Shown here: positions 36,503 to 45,957 of the stretch, one piece after another
Layout: each line of letters opens with the position of its first letter
How positions within the stretch are numbered: the first letter of the stretch is position 1
Source of the DNA: Lachnoclostridium sp. An76
Lineage (GTDB): Bacteria; Bacillota; Clostridia; Lachnospirales; Lachnospiraceae
NCBI RefSeq assembly: GCF_002161355.1
Contig: NZ_NFHL01000002.1
Location: 310,001-374,000 of the forward strand
Length of the DNA: 64,000 nucleotides
Direction of reading: 5' to 3'
Notes under the pieces: generated by a model
Told to the model about the DNA's origin: nothing
What the model saw: the letters and a program-made list of their open reading frames with translations, nothing else
Database searches by the model: none
Made by a program: the position numbers and the translations under genes

Positions 36503-37125
36503 AATTTCAACTCCGTATGCAGTCTGACATCAATCTCCCCGTCTGTTGAACACACTGCCATCCTGTAAGGCAGTCCCTGTATCTTATATTCGGCATAGTG
36601 GTACTGTTCCGGGAATTCTTCCGGCTGCCTGGTCAGTACCGGCGGTTCTCCCATGCGGATGCAGAAAGAATCCATCGGGAGAGCCATCCCCCTTCTGGTC
36701 GCCTTCATAAAACTCTCCTTTAAGACCCAGTACCTGTAGAAAAGCTCTGTCCTCGCTTCCTCTGTTCTTTCGCTGAAGATGGCTGCGTATTCCTCCCGGC
36801 AGAAAAAACGGGCTGCGATCTTTTCCTTCAGCGCACCGATCTTCTCCAGGTCGCACCCTACGCGTTCACTGCTTCCGTCCAGCTCTGCCGCGCACATGAC
36901 GTATGTGCCGGAATGAGACAGATTAAACGCCGCACCGCTGTGCAGCCCATGCAGCGCCCGTATCTTTTCCCAGAGCATCCACGCGCCCACGCTCTGCACT
37001 TTCATTTCCACAGCGCGCAGCGCATCTGCTTTTTCCTTCCGAAAATCCGGGAGACGGTCATAATATTCCCTGTAACACCTGTCTTCACAGAGCGGCGTCA
37101 CATCCGCGATCCACGCCCTGACCAT
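36499..37125 (-). CDS. 4'-phosphopantetheinyl transferase (Sfp type)
   Basis: The protein has 208 residues. Motifs are FNLSHSG (P1), VGCDLEKI with Mg-binding D92 and E94, and FYRYWVLKESFMKATRRG with the W-KE-K pattern (K136, E137, K141). It moves the phosphopantetheine arm of CoA to a carrier protein. No polyketide or peptide synthetase lies in the window, so its target is elsewhere, possibly the fatty-acid carrier. It is placed between the GGDEF/EAL gene (2-base gap) and the VanY gene (4-base overlap). Confidence 0.9.
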   Translation of the reverse strand: MVRAWIADVTPLCEDRCYREYYDRLPDFRKEKADALRAVEMKVQSVGAWMLWEKIRALHGLHSGAAFNLSHSGTYVMCAAELDGSSERVGCDLEKIGALKEKIAARFFCREEYAAIFSERTEEARTELFYRYWVLKESFMKATRRGMALPMDSFCIRMGEPPVLTRQPEEFPEQYHYAEYKIQGLPYRMAVCSTDGEIDVRLHTELKL

Positions 37126-37127
37126 AT

Positions 37128-38747
37128 CTAGCCCCGCAGATAGCGGACTTCAAACGTCTCTATGGTGATCGGTTTATTAAAGAGCACTCCCTGCGCATGG
37201 TCGCACCCCAGCTCTCCCAGTACATTCAGCTGATCCTGGGTCTCGACCCCCGCCGCCTCGACAGACGCGCCGAGCTGCCGGCAGATATCGATCACTGCCT
37301 GCGCCACGATACGGCTCCGGCTGTTGCCCACGATATTCGTGATCAGGCTCTTATCCAGCTTCAGGGCATCAAATTCCATAAGAGACAGGATCGAGAAACT
37401 GGAATCTTTCGCGCCGAAATGATCCAGGATGACCCTGACATTGCCCTTCCGGATCTTGCTGCTCGTCTCTGCGAGCATCTCCTGGTTCATATCGCTGCCG
37501 GACTCTGAGACTTCCACTTCCAGATATTCACAGCGCACATGATATTTCTCGATGATCTTCAGCATCCTGTCCGCTACGCTTTCCTGCCTGAGGGTAGCTC
37601 CCGCGAAATTCACCGCAACAGGGATGAGAGGGATATCTTCAATCTCCCACCTGTGCAGCGTCCGGCACACTTCCTCGAACACGTAGAGATCCAGATAGTG
37701 GGACAGTTTCGTCTCTTCCAGCAGATTGATATATTTCCCCGGGTCAACGATCCCCAGATCCTTGTGATGGTAGCGCACAACTGCTTCCGCACCTGCGATC
37801 TGCTCTGTCTGCACATCCATCTTCGGGACAAGGCAGACGATAAAATTCCCATGCTCGATATCTTCCAGCAGGTCCTGCTTAATGATCGGCTCATGATGCC
37901 CCTTCTTCAGATTCTTATAATATTTTTTCTTTTCCTCGCGCATCATGACTTCCGCATTGCCGACCAGCTTGTCCACATCGATATCTACTTTTTCCCATGC
38001 ATATCCCATGGCAACGAGCCCGAGGCTGATATTATCCAGCTTTGTATGGGCCGCATAGATCTGTTTTGTGAAATCCTCATAAGATGTATTTTCCACAAGG
38101 ACAAGGTACTCATCCCCTGTCAGGCGGTAAACTTCACCGCTGCGGAAATATTCCTCCAGGACTTCGCCGACACGGATGACGACCTCGTCCCCATATTCCC
38201 TGCCAAATTCTTTATTAAAGTTCTTCAGTCCGTTGATATCGATGGAAAGAGCCCCAAGGGACGCCAGCTCCCTGTCAGCCACTTTATCGAGATAATCCAC
38301 AAGGCTGTTGCGGTTCAGCAGTCCTGTAAGATCATCGTGGTAGCTCAGATATTCCTGCTGTTTCTGCATCTTCTGGAGAGCGATCGCCTGCGGGATATAC
38401 GGAAGGAGCGCACGCATCAGGTCAAGGGTGCATCCTCCCCTGTGCACACCGGCGACAGCCAGTATCGCTGTCGTATCTTCACTGATCTGACGGAACACGC
38501 TGTAGCTGTCTGAAGTGGTATCCGTGATCTCTTCTTTCATCCAGCGCGGCTGCTGTTCTTCCGGGAGCAGCTTCAGCTTGTCCCGCTGCCACTCCACATT
38601 TTCCGCGCACCACTCATAGATTGTCTCGATATCGCCCTGCTCTTTTTCTATATAATAAGCGTACTCTGCGTCGTAATAATCACGCACTGTACCCAGCACG
38701 TCATTCATGATCTCCATAAGTGACCGTGGTTTATAACTATCGCTCAT
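37128..38747 (-). CDS. GGDEF-EAL protein with an N-terminal sensor-like domain; EAL part degenerate
   Basis: The protein has 539 residues. Residues 1-125 look like a GAF-like domain. The GGDEF domain (about 130-285) has DINGLKNFN and the site TGDEY at 210-214 instead of GGDEF, possibly still active. The EAL domain (about 290-539) keeps E321 (EAV for EAL), N380, E415 and K463. It has DH at 442-443 where DD is expected and AAGVE where AEGVE is expected (A499). Loss of a metal Asp and of that Glu suggests it binds but does not cleave c-di-GMP. No membrane span is present. Confidence 0.88.
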   Translation of the reverse strand: MSDSYKPRSLMEIMNDVLGTVRDYYDAEYAYYIEKEQGDIETIYEWCAENVEWQRDKLKLLPEEQQPRWMKEEITDTTSDSYSVFRQISEDTTAILAVAGVHRGGCTLDLMRALLPYIPQAIALQKMQKQQEYLSYHDDLTGLLNRNSLVDYLDKVADRELASLGALSIDINGLKNFNKEFGREYGDEVVIRVGEVLEEYFRSGEVYRLTGDEYLVLVENTSYEDFTKQIYAAHTKLDNISLGLVAMGYAWEKVDIDVDKLVGNAEVMMREEKKKYYKNLKKGHHEPIIKQDLLEDIEHGNFIVCLVPKMDVQTEQIAGAEAVVRYHHKDLGIVDPGKYINLLEETKLSHYLDLYVFEEVCRTLHRWEIEDIPLIPVAVNFAGATLRQESVADRMLKIIEKYHVRCEYLEVEVSESGSDMNQEMLAETSSKIRKGNVRVILDHFGAKDSSFSILSLMEFDALKLDKSLITNIVGNSRSRIVAQAVIDICRQLGASVEAAGVETQDQLNVLGELGCDHAQGVLFNKPITIETFEVRYLRG

Positions 38748-38847
38748 GTTTCTTCTCCCCTGCTGTATATGATTTCATAAATACCTGTTCCAATTATGCT
38801 GAAATTGCGCACAAAAAGTGTTTCCCTGCATGTAACAGGGCATTTTT

Positions 38848-38876
38848 ATTTTAGTATACGCACTGTTAAAATGCAA
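38848..38876 (-). promoter_or_regulatory. Promoter of the GGDEF/EAL-Sfp-VanY operon
   Basis: TTGCAT (38876-38871), 17 bases, TAAAAT (38853-38848), with an overlapping TATACT. A CCCTG-CAGGG stem-loop lies in the leader. Confidence 0.65.
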
Positions 38877-38888
38877 GATAAACATCCC

Positions 38889-38932
38889 GAAAAACGGGAC
38901 AGGACCGCGCGTCACTGCACGGTCCTTCCTGT
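38889..38932 (-). terminator. Probable terminator of the pit-DUF47 operon
   Basis: AGGACCG (38926-38920) pairs with CGGTCCT (38907-38901); a T-run comes 6 bases later. It starts 22 bases after the DUF47 stop. Confidence 0.45.
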
Positions 38933-38953
38933 TATCCCAGCCTGTACGGCAAT

Positions 38954-39577
38954 TTATGAATTTTTCATAACCACGCTTTCCACTACATCCGCGACATGCT
39001 CACACGCATCCGCGCAGCGCTCCAGATAAATATAGATATCTCTCCACGCGATAATGCGGATCGGATCCTCGGACTCCGTGTACAGATCCCTCACATTCTG
39101 CATGAAAAGCTTGTCTGACTCTTCCTCCAGGTCATTGATGCGGATGATCAGGTTTTTAAGGTTTTTAGACCGCTTAAAGTCCTTGAACTCCACCAGCATT
39201 TCTTTGACTGCCTGGCAGCACCGGATCACCACGTCTGTCATTTTAAGGGCGCCCGGCTCGATCTCCTGTACATTGTTCATGTAGACCCTGAGCATGACAT
39301 CCTCTACCTTATCTGTAATATTATCGATATTCTGGCTCAGGGACACGATATCTTCGCGCTCGATCGGCGGAAGGAATTCCTTCGCCAGGCGGTCCAGCAC
39401 ATCATGCTTCTTCATATCCGCGCTGTGCTCGATCTCGTGGAGCTGGTTCAGGCGCTCCTGGAGTCCCTCGGTACGGAAATCTTCCAGCGTCCCTTTGAGC
39501 ATCTCCGCCGCGCGGCATGAATCCTCCGCGCACGCGATAAAATTATCAAAATAAAATGAATCCTGTTTCTTTGCCAT
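38954..39577 (-). CDS. DUF47/PhoU-like regulator of phosphate transport
   Basis: The protein has 207 residues, all helical. It starts MAKKQDSFYFDNFIACAED, with HEIEHSADMKKHDVLDRLAKEF, PPIEREDIVSLSQNIDNITD and the end YLERCADACEHVADVVESVV, the E/DxxxD pattern of the PhoU fold. It is the usual partner of Pit transporters and is thought to control uptake. It lies 32 bases behind pit in one operon; GGAGGAAAGG precedes the ATG. Confidence 0.92.
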   Translation of the reverse strand: MAKKQDSFYFDNFIACAEDSCRAAEMLKGTLEDFRTEGLQERLNQLHEIEHSADMKKHDVLDRLAKEFLPPIEREDIVSLSQNIDNITDKVEDVMLRVYMNNVQEIEPGALKMTDVVIRCCQAVKEMLVEFKDFKRSKNLKNLIIRINDLEEESDKLFMQNVRDLYTESEDPIRIIAWRDIYIYLERCADACEHVADVVESVVMKNS

Positions 39578-39609
39578 TTTCCTTTCCTCCTATGTTTTTA
39601 TAAAACCAG

Positions 39610-40662
39610 TTAAAATACCGCAATAAATATCTTCGCTACTACGAAACTGATCAGCCCGCATCCCGGGAATGTAAAGATCCAGGTGAGCATCATATCCTTG
39701 ACCACGCCGAAATTGATGGCTGAGAGCCTCTTCACTGCCCCCACTCCCATGATGGCGCTGGTCTTTGTGTGCGTCGTGGACACCGGGATACCGAACACGC
39801 TGGAGAGCAGGAGGCATACCGCGCCCGCCAGGTCCGCGGAAAAGCCCTGGAACTTCTCCAGTTTGACCATGTCCATGCCCACGGATTTGATGATCTTCTC
39901 ACCGCCTACGCTCGTTCCCACGCCCATGACAATGCTGCACAGGAGCATGAGCCACACTGGGATCAGCATGCCCTCAACGCTGCTCTGGCCGTTGCAGAAC
40001 GCAATCCCCAGGAAAAGAACTCCGATAAACTTCTGTCCGTCCTGTGCCCCGTGCATGAAACTCATGAATGCAGCGCCGAAGATCTGCGCTCCCTTGAAAA
40101 AGCCGTCCGTCTTCCGCCTGTCTGCGGCAGCGCACAGGATGGTAATGATCTTACAGATGACCCATCCCATAAAGAAGCCGAGCGCCAGGCTGAGCACCAG
40201 GCCGTAAAGCACCTTTGCCCACTCGGCGAAATTGATCCCGCCGACGCCGTTATGTATCGCGATGGCAGCTCCCGACAGGCCTGCGATCAGGCTGTGGCTC
40301 TCACTCGTCGGGATACCGAATACAGAGGCAGCCACACTGTACACAACAATGGAAAACAATGCGGCGCACAGAGCGATCAGCGCTTCATTCGTCTCGCCGC
40401 CGAAATCCACCATGTTGCTGATGGTGGACGCCACCGCGCTGTTGATCTTCGTCATCACGAGCACGCCGAGAAAATTAAACACCGCACTCATCATGATCGC
40501 TGTCCGGACTTTCAGGCACCGGGTCGCGATGCATGTGGCGATCGCATTCGGCGCGTCGGTCCAGCCGTTTACAAATATAACTCCCAGTGTGAGCAGCACC
40601 GTGATCATAAGGACCGGGTTTGAAAACACCTGCTCACAAAAGCCAGAAAATGAAACTTCCAT
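39610..40662 (-). CDS. pit: Inorganic phosphate transporter, PiT/PHO-4 family
   Basis: The protein has 350 residues and about ten membrane spans. The two mirror signatures of the family are present: NGWTDAPNAIATCIATR near the start, with GIPTSESHSLIAGLSGAAIA, and later FMHGAQDGQKFIGV with GIPVSTTHTKTSAIMGVGAVKR. It should take up phosphate coupled to H+ or Na+. AAGGAG lies 7 bases before the ATG. A long leader with a strong promoter precedes it. Confidence 0.95.
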   Translation of the reverse strand: MEVSFSGFCEQVFSNPVLMITVLLTLGVIFVNGWTDAPNAIATCIATRCLKVRTAIMMSAVFNFLGVLVMTKINSAVASTISNMVDFGGETNEALIALCAALFSIVVYSVAASVFGIPTSESHSLIAGLSGAAIAIHNGVGGINFAEWAKVLYGLVLSLALGFFMGWVICKIITILCAAADRRKTDGFFKGAQIFGAAFMSFMHGAQDGQKFIGVLFLGIAFCNGQSSVEGMLIPVWLMLLCSIVMGVGTSVGGEKIIKSVGMDMVKLEKFQGFSADLAGAVCLLLSSVFGIPVSTTHTKTSAIMGVGAVKRLSAINFGVVKDMMLTWIFTFPGCGLISFVVAKIFIAVF

Positions 40663-40762
40663 AACAATCTCCTTTTTTCTTTGACTCTCCTTCTCATTTG
40701 CATAAAACTTGTCTATAACTTATTTTTGCGCAAAAAAACAGCGCCCGGAAAACAAAACGTTC

Positions 40763-40803
40763 TCTGCGCATGCTGCGCGCAGATCCTGTATTCAGTCTTT
40801 CAT
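40763..40803 (-). promoter_or_regulatory. pit leader: 3-codon open frame and stem-loop
   Basis: GGGAGG (40815-40810) stands 6 bases before ATG AAA GAC TGA (40803-40792). Directly behind it TCTGCGC and GCGCAGA (40783-40763) form a stem-loop. A very short translated frame with a good ribosome site before a hairpin suggests leader-type control of pit, but this could also be chance. Confidence 0.35.
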
Positions 40804-40843
40804 TGTTTTCCTCCCGCTGTTTATTTTACTCATATTTAACCTA

Positions 40844-40872
40844 AATATAACATTCAGGTGTACAGCTGTCAA
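40844..40872 (-). promoter_or_regulatory. Promoter of the pit-DUF47 operon
   Basis: Perfect TTGACA (40872-40867), 17 bases, TATATT (40849-40844). It gives a leader of about 175 bases before the pit ATG. Confidence 0.8.
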
Positions 40873-40930
40873 TAAACGGATTTTTTTCCAGCCATTTTTC
40901 TAGCGGAATCATAGCGCCGGGAGATTCATT

Positions 40931-40976
40931 AAGAAAGAAGGCCGCCGCACAGCTCACTCCGTGCGACAGCCTTCTT
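40931..40976 (-). terminator. Terminator of the sugar-uptake operon, overlapping the last stop codon
   Basis: GAAGGCTGTCGCAC pairs with GTGCGGCGGCCTTC, followed by TTTCTT; the TGA of the solute-binding protein gene lies in the loop. Confidence 0.85.
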
Positions 40977-42672
40977 CATAGGCGCTTCTGACTCTTTCCG
41001 TCAGTTCCGCCCCGCCGTTTTCATACCACTGCTCCACAAATACATCGAAATAGTCAAGCGGTTTTTCCCCCGCAATGATCTGCAGGAACGTCTCCCGCTC
41101 CAGATCCTGCAGTTCCTGCGGGATCTCCATATCCACATCCCCCATAAAAAGCGTTTCCTCATCCCTCATGCCGCCGGACGTCAGGACATCGACCGCAGTC
41201 ACTCTTGACGCATATGCCGCCCACCCGGCTGCCGTTGTGAGATTCCCGCTGACAAACGACCGGCACGTGTCATAATATGACCGCTCCAGCCCCGACAGCT
41301 CTGTCAGGCTCAACTCATTTGTCAGCGCCTTCCTGATATTCTCACCCGACCGGTAAAGCGCATCCCGGTAATCGACATTAATATTCATCGGCCGGGCGGT
41401 CGGGTCCACATTGATCGAAAAGTATTCATTTACTTCCCTTGCATACCGGTTATCTTCATACCGGGAATAGTCAAAGATCGCGCTTACATATTTGCATACG
41501 ATCTCCGGATGTTCATAGCCCTTTCTCACGACCACGTACATCCAGTCGTCATAGGATACGAAAGTGGGAACCTGGTTTTCCTGCTCCACGGTAAAGAAAT
41601 ACGGTTTCCAGTCTGCCGTATGGTCCGCGTCATAAGAGAGGATCAGCGGATTGTTCGGCGCCCACCAATGCCCGAAGATCGCCCCGCACTGACCGTTCGC
41701 GATCAGATCATCGATATTCTCGCTCTTTCTCAGGAGAAACCGTGAATCCAGCACCCCGTCCTCATACAGCCGGTTCAGGTACCCCAGAGCCTCCTTTGTC
41801 TCCGGCGTCAGGGAGCCGTACACAACTGTCCCGTCCCGGTCAAGGATCCAGTTTTCCGGACATGATCCGTGCATCGTAAAAATGGTATCCACTCCGTATG
41901 TCTCGCTCGATCCCGCGATCAGACCGATGCTGCAGGCCAGCCCGATCGTCTCATCGCCGCCCATCTTATTATCTTTGAACGCTTTGACGATATCCATTGC
42001 CTCATCCATCGTCTGCGGTTCTTCCAGCCCCAGCTCGCGGATCCAGTCGTCCCGCAGCCAGAGCATCATCGCCCCGTCGTCGATCACGGAGTTCGGGAGC
42101 GCATAGAGCTTTCCGTCAAATGTCGCCGATCCCAGCAGAGACTCTCCGTAGCTGTCATACATTTCTTTGATCGTATCTGTCGTACACTGTTCATAAACGT
42201 CCGTAAGATCCTCTACCAGCCCGCTCTCCACAAGCCGGATCAGGTTGTCCCTGCCGTTCACAACCATGACGTCCGGGATATCACGGTCCGATATCGCAGC
42301 CTCCAGCGCCTTTTCATAAGAGCCGTCCGCCTCCAGGGCGAATACATTCTCATTCTGGATATTCAGGACATTTTTCAGATATCTCGTATAGGCATTATCC
42401 TCATAGGTATCTCCGACCGGCAGATTCGCGTTATTCGCTCCCGCGACCTTTCCCAGCGTATAGGTTACTGTTTCCGGGTATTTCCCGAGCGGGGTGCCCG
42501 CCGCTTCGCGCCACTGCTCCTGGATCTCTGCCCGCTCATGCGCCATGTCTTCCGGCGGCTGTTCTTCGTCCTGCCTGATGTTTCCCCGCCAGGCCAGGAC
42601 CGCGGCCAGTGCTCCCAATACGCATACTGCTGCGATCAGTACCGGCTTTTTATACTTTTTCATGCTGTTCAT
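40954..42672 (-). CDS. Extracellular solute-binding protein (family 1-like), membrane-tethered
   Basis: The protein has 572 residues, longer than most sugar-binding proteins and similar to LplA/YtcQ-type proteins. An N-terminal hydrophobic segment (KPVLIAAVCVLGALAAVLAW) ends without a lipobox Cys, so it is probably held by an uncleaved span. Family-like parts are DVMVVNGRDNLIRLVESG, KLYALPNSVIDDGAMMLWLR, DDWIRELGLEEPQTMDE and VSYDDWMYVVVRKGYEHPE. It is the last gene of the operon and overlaps the sensor kinase stop by 4 bases. This suggests it could act as a ligand sensor for the kinase or as a second binding protein for the permeases. Confidence 0.85.
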   Translation of the reverse strand: MNSMKKYKKPVLIAAVCVLGALAAVLAWRGNIRQDEEQPPEDMAHERAEIQEQWREAAGTPLGKYPETVTYTLGKVAGANNANLPVGDTYEDNAYTRYLKNVLNIQNENVFALEADGSYEKALEAAISDRDIPDVMVVNGRDNLIRLVESGLVEDLTDVYEQCTTDTIKEMYDSYGESLLGSATFDGKLYALPNSVIDDGAMMLWLRDDWIRELGLEEPQTMDEAMDIVKAFKDNKMGGDETIGLACSIGLIAGSSETYGVDTIFTMHGSCPENWILDRDGTVVYGSLTPETKEALGYLNRLYEDGVLDSRFLLRKSENIDDLIANGQCGAIFGHWWAPNNPLILSYDADHTADWKPYFFTVEQENQVPTFVSYDDWMYVVVRKGYEHPEIVCKYVSAIFDYSRYEDNRYAREVNEYFSINVDPTARPMNINVDYRDALYRSGENIRKALTNELSLTELSGLERSYYDTCRSFVSGNLTTAAGWAAYASRVTAVDVLTSGGMRDEETLFMGDVDMEIPQELQDLERETFLQIIAGEKPLDYFDVFVEQWYENGGAELTERVRSAYEEGCRTE

Positions 42673-44363
42673 TTCTCTTCCTCTGCTCTCCTGGGTATCC
42701 TGATCTTAACACACGTACCGCCGCCCACACGGCTCGTGATCTCTACCCGCCCCTCATCTCCATACAGGACCTGTATCCGCTCCGCTACATTCCGAAGACC
42801 GTATCCGCTCGAATGGTACGTCAGGATCTCATCTGCTTTCTCCTGCTCCATGCCGGCTCCGTTGTCTTTTACTTCGAACAGCAGTCCGTCCGCATCTCCG
42901 ACCGCCCGGATCCAGAGGATCTTCTCCTCCGTCTCCGCCACGTCAAGTCCATGATCAATGGCATTTTCCACCAGGGGCTGCAGGATCAGTTTCGGGATCC
43001 GGCATTCCATGATATCCTGATCGATCTCCTCCTCTGCCCGGAAACTGTCGTCATGCATAATGAGCTGGATCTTCAGGTACGCCCGGATATTACTGATCTC
43101 ATTCTCCACAGATGTCATCGTCTCCCCGCGGTTCAGGCTCGTTCGGTAATAAGTCGACAGCGCCAGCGTCACTTTGCTGATATCGGCATTGCCCGCCTCG
43201 ATCGCCTTCCAGTTTATGATCGAAAGGGAATTGTACAGGAAATGCGGGTTGATCTGCGCCTGCAGGGCACGCATCTCCGTATTCTGCAGAAGGATCTTGC
43301 TCTCATACACTTCCGAGATCAGCCGGTTCATCTCATCCATCATCCTGCGGAATGCACGGATCAGCACCCCCACTTCATCATCAGACTTGCTGCTTACCGT
43401 CACCTTTCGGAAGCCAAGCTGGATCTGGTTCATATTTTCCGTCAGGCGCTCCAGCGGTTTTACAATACTGCCCGCAAATAAGTATCCGATAAGTGTCAGC
43501 GCTATGATGCACAGTACAAGGATCGGAATACTCCGGAAGATCAGCTCCATCACGGCTTCCATAAAAAAGGTCCGCGGCTGATAGACACAGACCGTCCACC
43601 CTGTTTCTTCGATCTCTCCTGTAAAGCATCTGTAATGGTCCTGCAGGTATTTCAGCGACTCGGGATTCTCAGGTTTATATTTCCCCTCCTGCATCTGAAA
43701 GGAATACACGGTCTGCCCTGTCCGGTCTGTGATCAGTCCGCCCATATCCTCCGTCATACGGCTGACAAAAGGCTGCAGGATCGTATCATAGTCCAGACGC
43801 ATGGACAGCACCGCTGTACTCTCCTCCCCCTCATAAAACCGCCTTGATACGATAAGCTCATTCTCCGCCCCCAGCCTGACCGTCCACTGCATATGCGAAG
43901 TATCATCCAGCCTGGAGTACCAGCTCTCTGATTCCGCTTCTTTGAGCGGCATCAGCATATCTCCGTGCGGGACTTCGATATTCTCCGCATACAGCGTAAT
44001 GCCCCTGATCTCCTGATGATAGATCTGGGGCATCTGGAGCAGCGGGTCGATCACCCTGGTATACCTGAGATAAGTCTCATAATCCGAATCCGGTTCGGAG
44101 ACAATGATATCCCTGAGTTCCTGGGAGTAGGACAGATAATCTACAAGGTTCTCATAGACCAGCGCCTGGCTGCCGATCGTATCAGAAGACTGCTCCACGA
44201 TCCGGTACATATTTTCCTGCTCCTGCCCGCGGACTGTATCGATCATCCCGCTCAGGAAATAAACAGCGATGATGGCCACCGGCAGCAGCCCGGCCGCAAG
44301 AACAAGCCATGTGATCTTGTATCTGTATCTCAGATTTCTGAATTTACTTAAGATCCTCCTCAT
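42669..44363 (-). CDS. Sensor histidine kinase, YesM family
   Basis: The protein has 564 residues from the ATG at 44363, which lies within the end of the regulator gene (20-base overlap). Two membrane spans (ITWLVLAAGLLPVAIIAVYF and SIPILVLCIIALTLIGYLF) enclose a dCache-like outer domain of about 240 residues. HAMP follows, then the His_kinase segment ALQAQINPHFLYNSLSIINW with the phosphorylated His, and the ATPase domain (LQPLVENAIDHGL, VKDNGAGM, GYGLRNVAERI). It senses an outside signal, probably a sugar or its binding protein, and passes phosphate to the AraC-type regulator. Confidence 0.93.
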   Translation of the reverse strand: MRRILSKFRNLRYRYKITWLVLAAGLLPVAIIAVYFLSGMIDTVRGQEQENMYRIVEQSSDTIGSQALVYENLVDYLSYSQELRDIIVSEPDSDYETYLRYTRVIDPLLQMPQIYHQEIRGITLYAENIEVPHGDMLMPLKEAESESWYSRLDDTSHMQWTVRLGAENELIVSRRFYEGEESTAVLSMRLDYDTILQPFVSRMTEDMGGLITDRTGQTVYSFQMQEGKYKPENPESLKYLQDHYRCFTGEIEETGWTVCVYQPRTFFMEAVMELIFRSIPILVLCIIALTLIGYLFAGSIVKPLERLTENMNQIQLGFRKVTVSSKSDDEVGVLIRAFRRMMDEMNRLISEVYESKILLQNTEMRALQAQINPHFLYNSLSIINWKAIEAGNADISKVTLALSTYYRTSLNRGETMTSVENEISNIRAYLKIQLIMHDDSFRAEEEIDQDIMECRIPKLILQPLVENAIDHGLDVAETEEKILWIRAVGDADGLLFEVKDNGAGMEQEKADEILTYHSSGYGLRNVAERIQVLYGDEGRVEITSRVGGGTCVKIRIPRRAEEEK

Positions 44364-45885
44364 CCGCCGCCTGTCCTTTCCTGCATGATTCCGGAGACAC
44401 TCCGTAAAACTCACGGAAACTCCGGCAGAAATATGTACTGCTGGAGAAGCCCACCTCTGAGCTGATCGCCGAAATCTTCATGTTCGTATTTTCAAGCAGT
44501 TCTTTCGCCTTGTTCATCCGGACTTCCCTCACATACCGGTTGATCGTCACACCGGTTTCTTCCTTAAACACAGTGCTCAGGTATCCCGGCGACAGGTACA
44601 CCATAGCCCCCAGATGATCCGGGCTTAAGTTGCCCTCACTGTAATGATGCAGGATATAATTCTTCACCTGCGCGACCTCCCGGCGGATCCCATCCTGCTG
44701 TTCGCTCAGACAGGATTCAAACTCACAGACAGCATCGTCCACGATATCCAGGATATCTCCGATCTGCCTGCACCGGTAGATCCGTTCCACTTTTCTCGCC
44801 AGCGGCTTCTCTCCAAGCTCCGGGAACTCTTCGTAAATATCTTTTACAATCCCCGAGAAAACAAACTTTACGTACATCTCGGAAAACTTCTTTTCATGCC
44901 GGTACTTTTTCTCCAGTTTCCGGAAATCCTGACGCAGACGCACTGCGTCTTTATAGCGGATATCCCTGGATATCTGCTCAGTCAGCTCAGAGTCCGGCTC
45001 TGTCACAGGCGCTGCCGGATCGTCCGTCTCGCCATTGACCGCCACATGCTTCGCAGGCTGATAGAACTGTCCGCTCATCAGGCTTTCCAGTTCCTGGAAT
45101 TCCGCCGGGAAATCCTGCCATCCCTGTACCCCGCGACTGACGGCGAAGTAGCATTCGCTGTCATACTGCTGGGCAAAGAACTGATACAGGCTCTCCGCAA
45201 CTTGAGCATAGTCTGTATATTTCTCTGCAAATAAAAACAGAGACTCATTCGAATTCAGGTTAATATAGTAAAACTCCCTCTGGATCCTCTCTTTCAGATT
45301 CCCGATAAAATGCTCCTCTTCCGTCTCGAAAAACGCATTTGCCGAACCGGCCAGGATCATCCTTGTGCAGCGGTTGAGGATATCGCCCGGATCCTCCGTC
45401 AGCGCTTCCAGGTTCTCCCTGCTGCGCCCGCTCTCCGTATACAGCCACTCCAGAAGGAAATATTTCTTCAGATAATCTTCCTGACGGTCCTGCCTCTCAC
45501 GGTCCGCCATATGCTCTCTGATATGTGCGGTCACCCGGCTCATCGTCTTATGGAATTCCTCCGGGTCCACCGGCTTCAGGACATAATCCACCACTCCGTA
45601 CCTGAGCGCCTCGCGGGCATACGAAAAGTCATTGTACCCGCTGAATATGACGATCTCCACTTCCGGATAATTTTCCTTTACATGAGCGGACAGTTCCAAT
45701 CCGTTCATATAAGGCATCTTCACATCCGTCAGAAGCAGGTCAACATGATGAGAGGCAAGAACGCCCAGCGCATCCTTGCCATTCACCGCTTCTATGATCT
45801 GGAATTCCTCTTTCTCCCGTTTCAGCAGGAATTTAATCCCGTTCCTCTCCAATTTTTCATCATCTGCTATCAGAATCGTCAGCAT
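44344..45885 (-). CDS. AraC-type response regulator, YesN family
   Basis: The protein has 513 residues from MLTILIADDEKLERNGIK (GGAGG 10 bases upstream of 45885). The receiver domain has the phospho-acceptor Asp in DLLLTDVKMPYMNG and the Lys in VDYVLKPVDPEEF. A long middle part follows, then two HTH motifs of the AraC type (HLGAMVYLSPGYLSTVFKEE, then AISSEVGFSSSTYFCRSFRE). It should activate the uptake operon in answer to the kinase encoded next to it. Confidence 0.94.
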   Translation of the reverse strand: MLTILIADDEKLERNGIKFLLKREKEEFQIIEAVNGKDALGVLASHHVDLLLTDVKMPYMNGLELSAHVKENYPEVEIVIFSGYNDFSYAREALRYGVVDYVLKPVDPEEFHKTMSRVTAHIREHMADRERQDRQEDYLKKYFLLEWLYTESGRSRENLEALTEDPGDILNRCTRMILAGSANAFFETEEEHFIGNLKERIQREFYYINLNSNESLFLFAEKYTDYAQVAESLYQFFAQQYDSECYFAVSRGVQGWQDFPAEFQELESLMSGQFYQPAKHVAVNGETDDPAAPVTEPDSELTEQISRDIRYKDAVRLRQDFRKLEKKYRHEKKFSEMYVKFVFSGIVKDIYEEFPELGEKPLARKVERIYRCRQIGDILDIVDDAVCEFESCLSEQQDGIRREVAQVKNYILHHYSEGNLSPDHLGAMVYLSPGYLSTVFKEETGVTINRYVREVRMNKAKELLENTNMKISAISSEVGFSSSTYFCRSFREFYGVSPESCRKGQAADEEDLK

Positions 45886-45957
45886 TTGTAACCATCCTCC
45901 CATATACGTTACCAGTATATCACAGAGGACTTTCCGCCTCAAGAAAAATGCGCTGTT

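Noticed and set aside
37539-38513. A 324-codon open frame on the plus strand
   Set aside because: It is antisense to the GGDEF/EAL gene and shows no plausible protein features or ribosome site.
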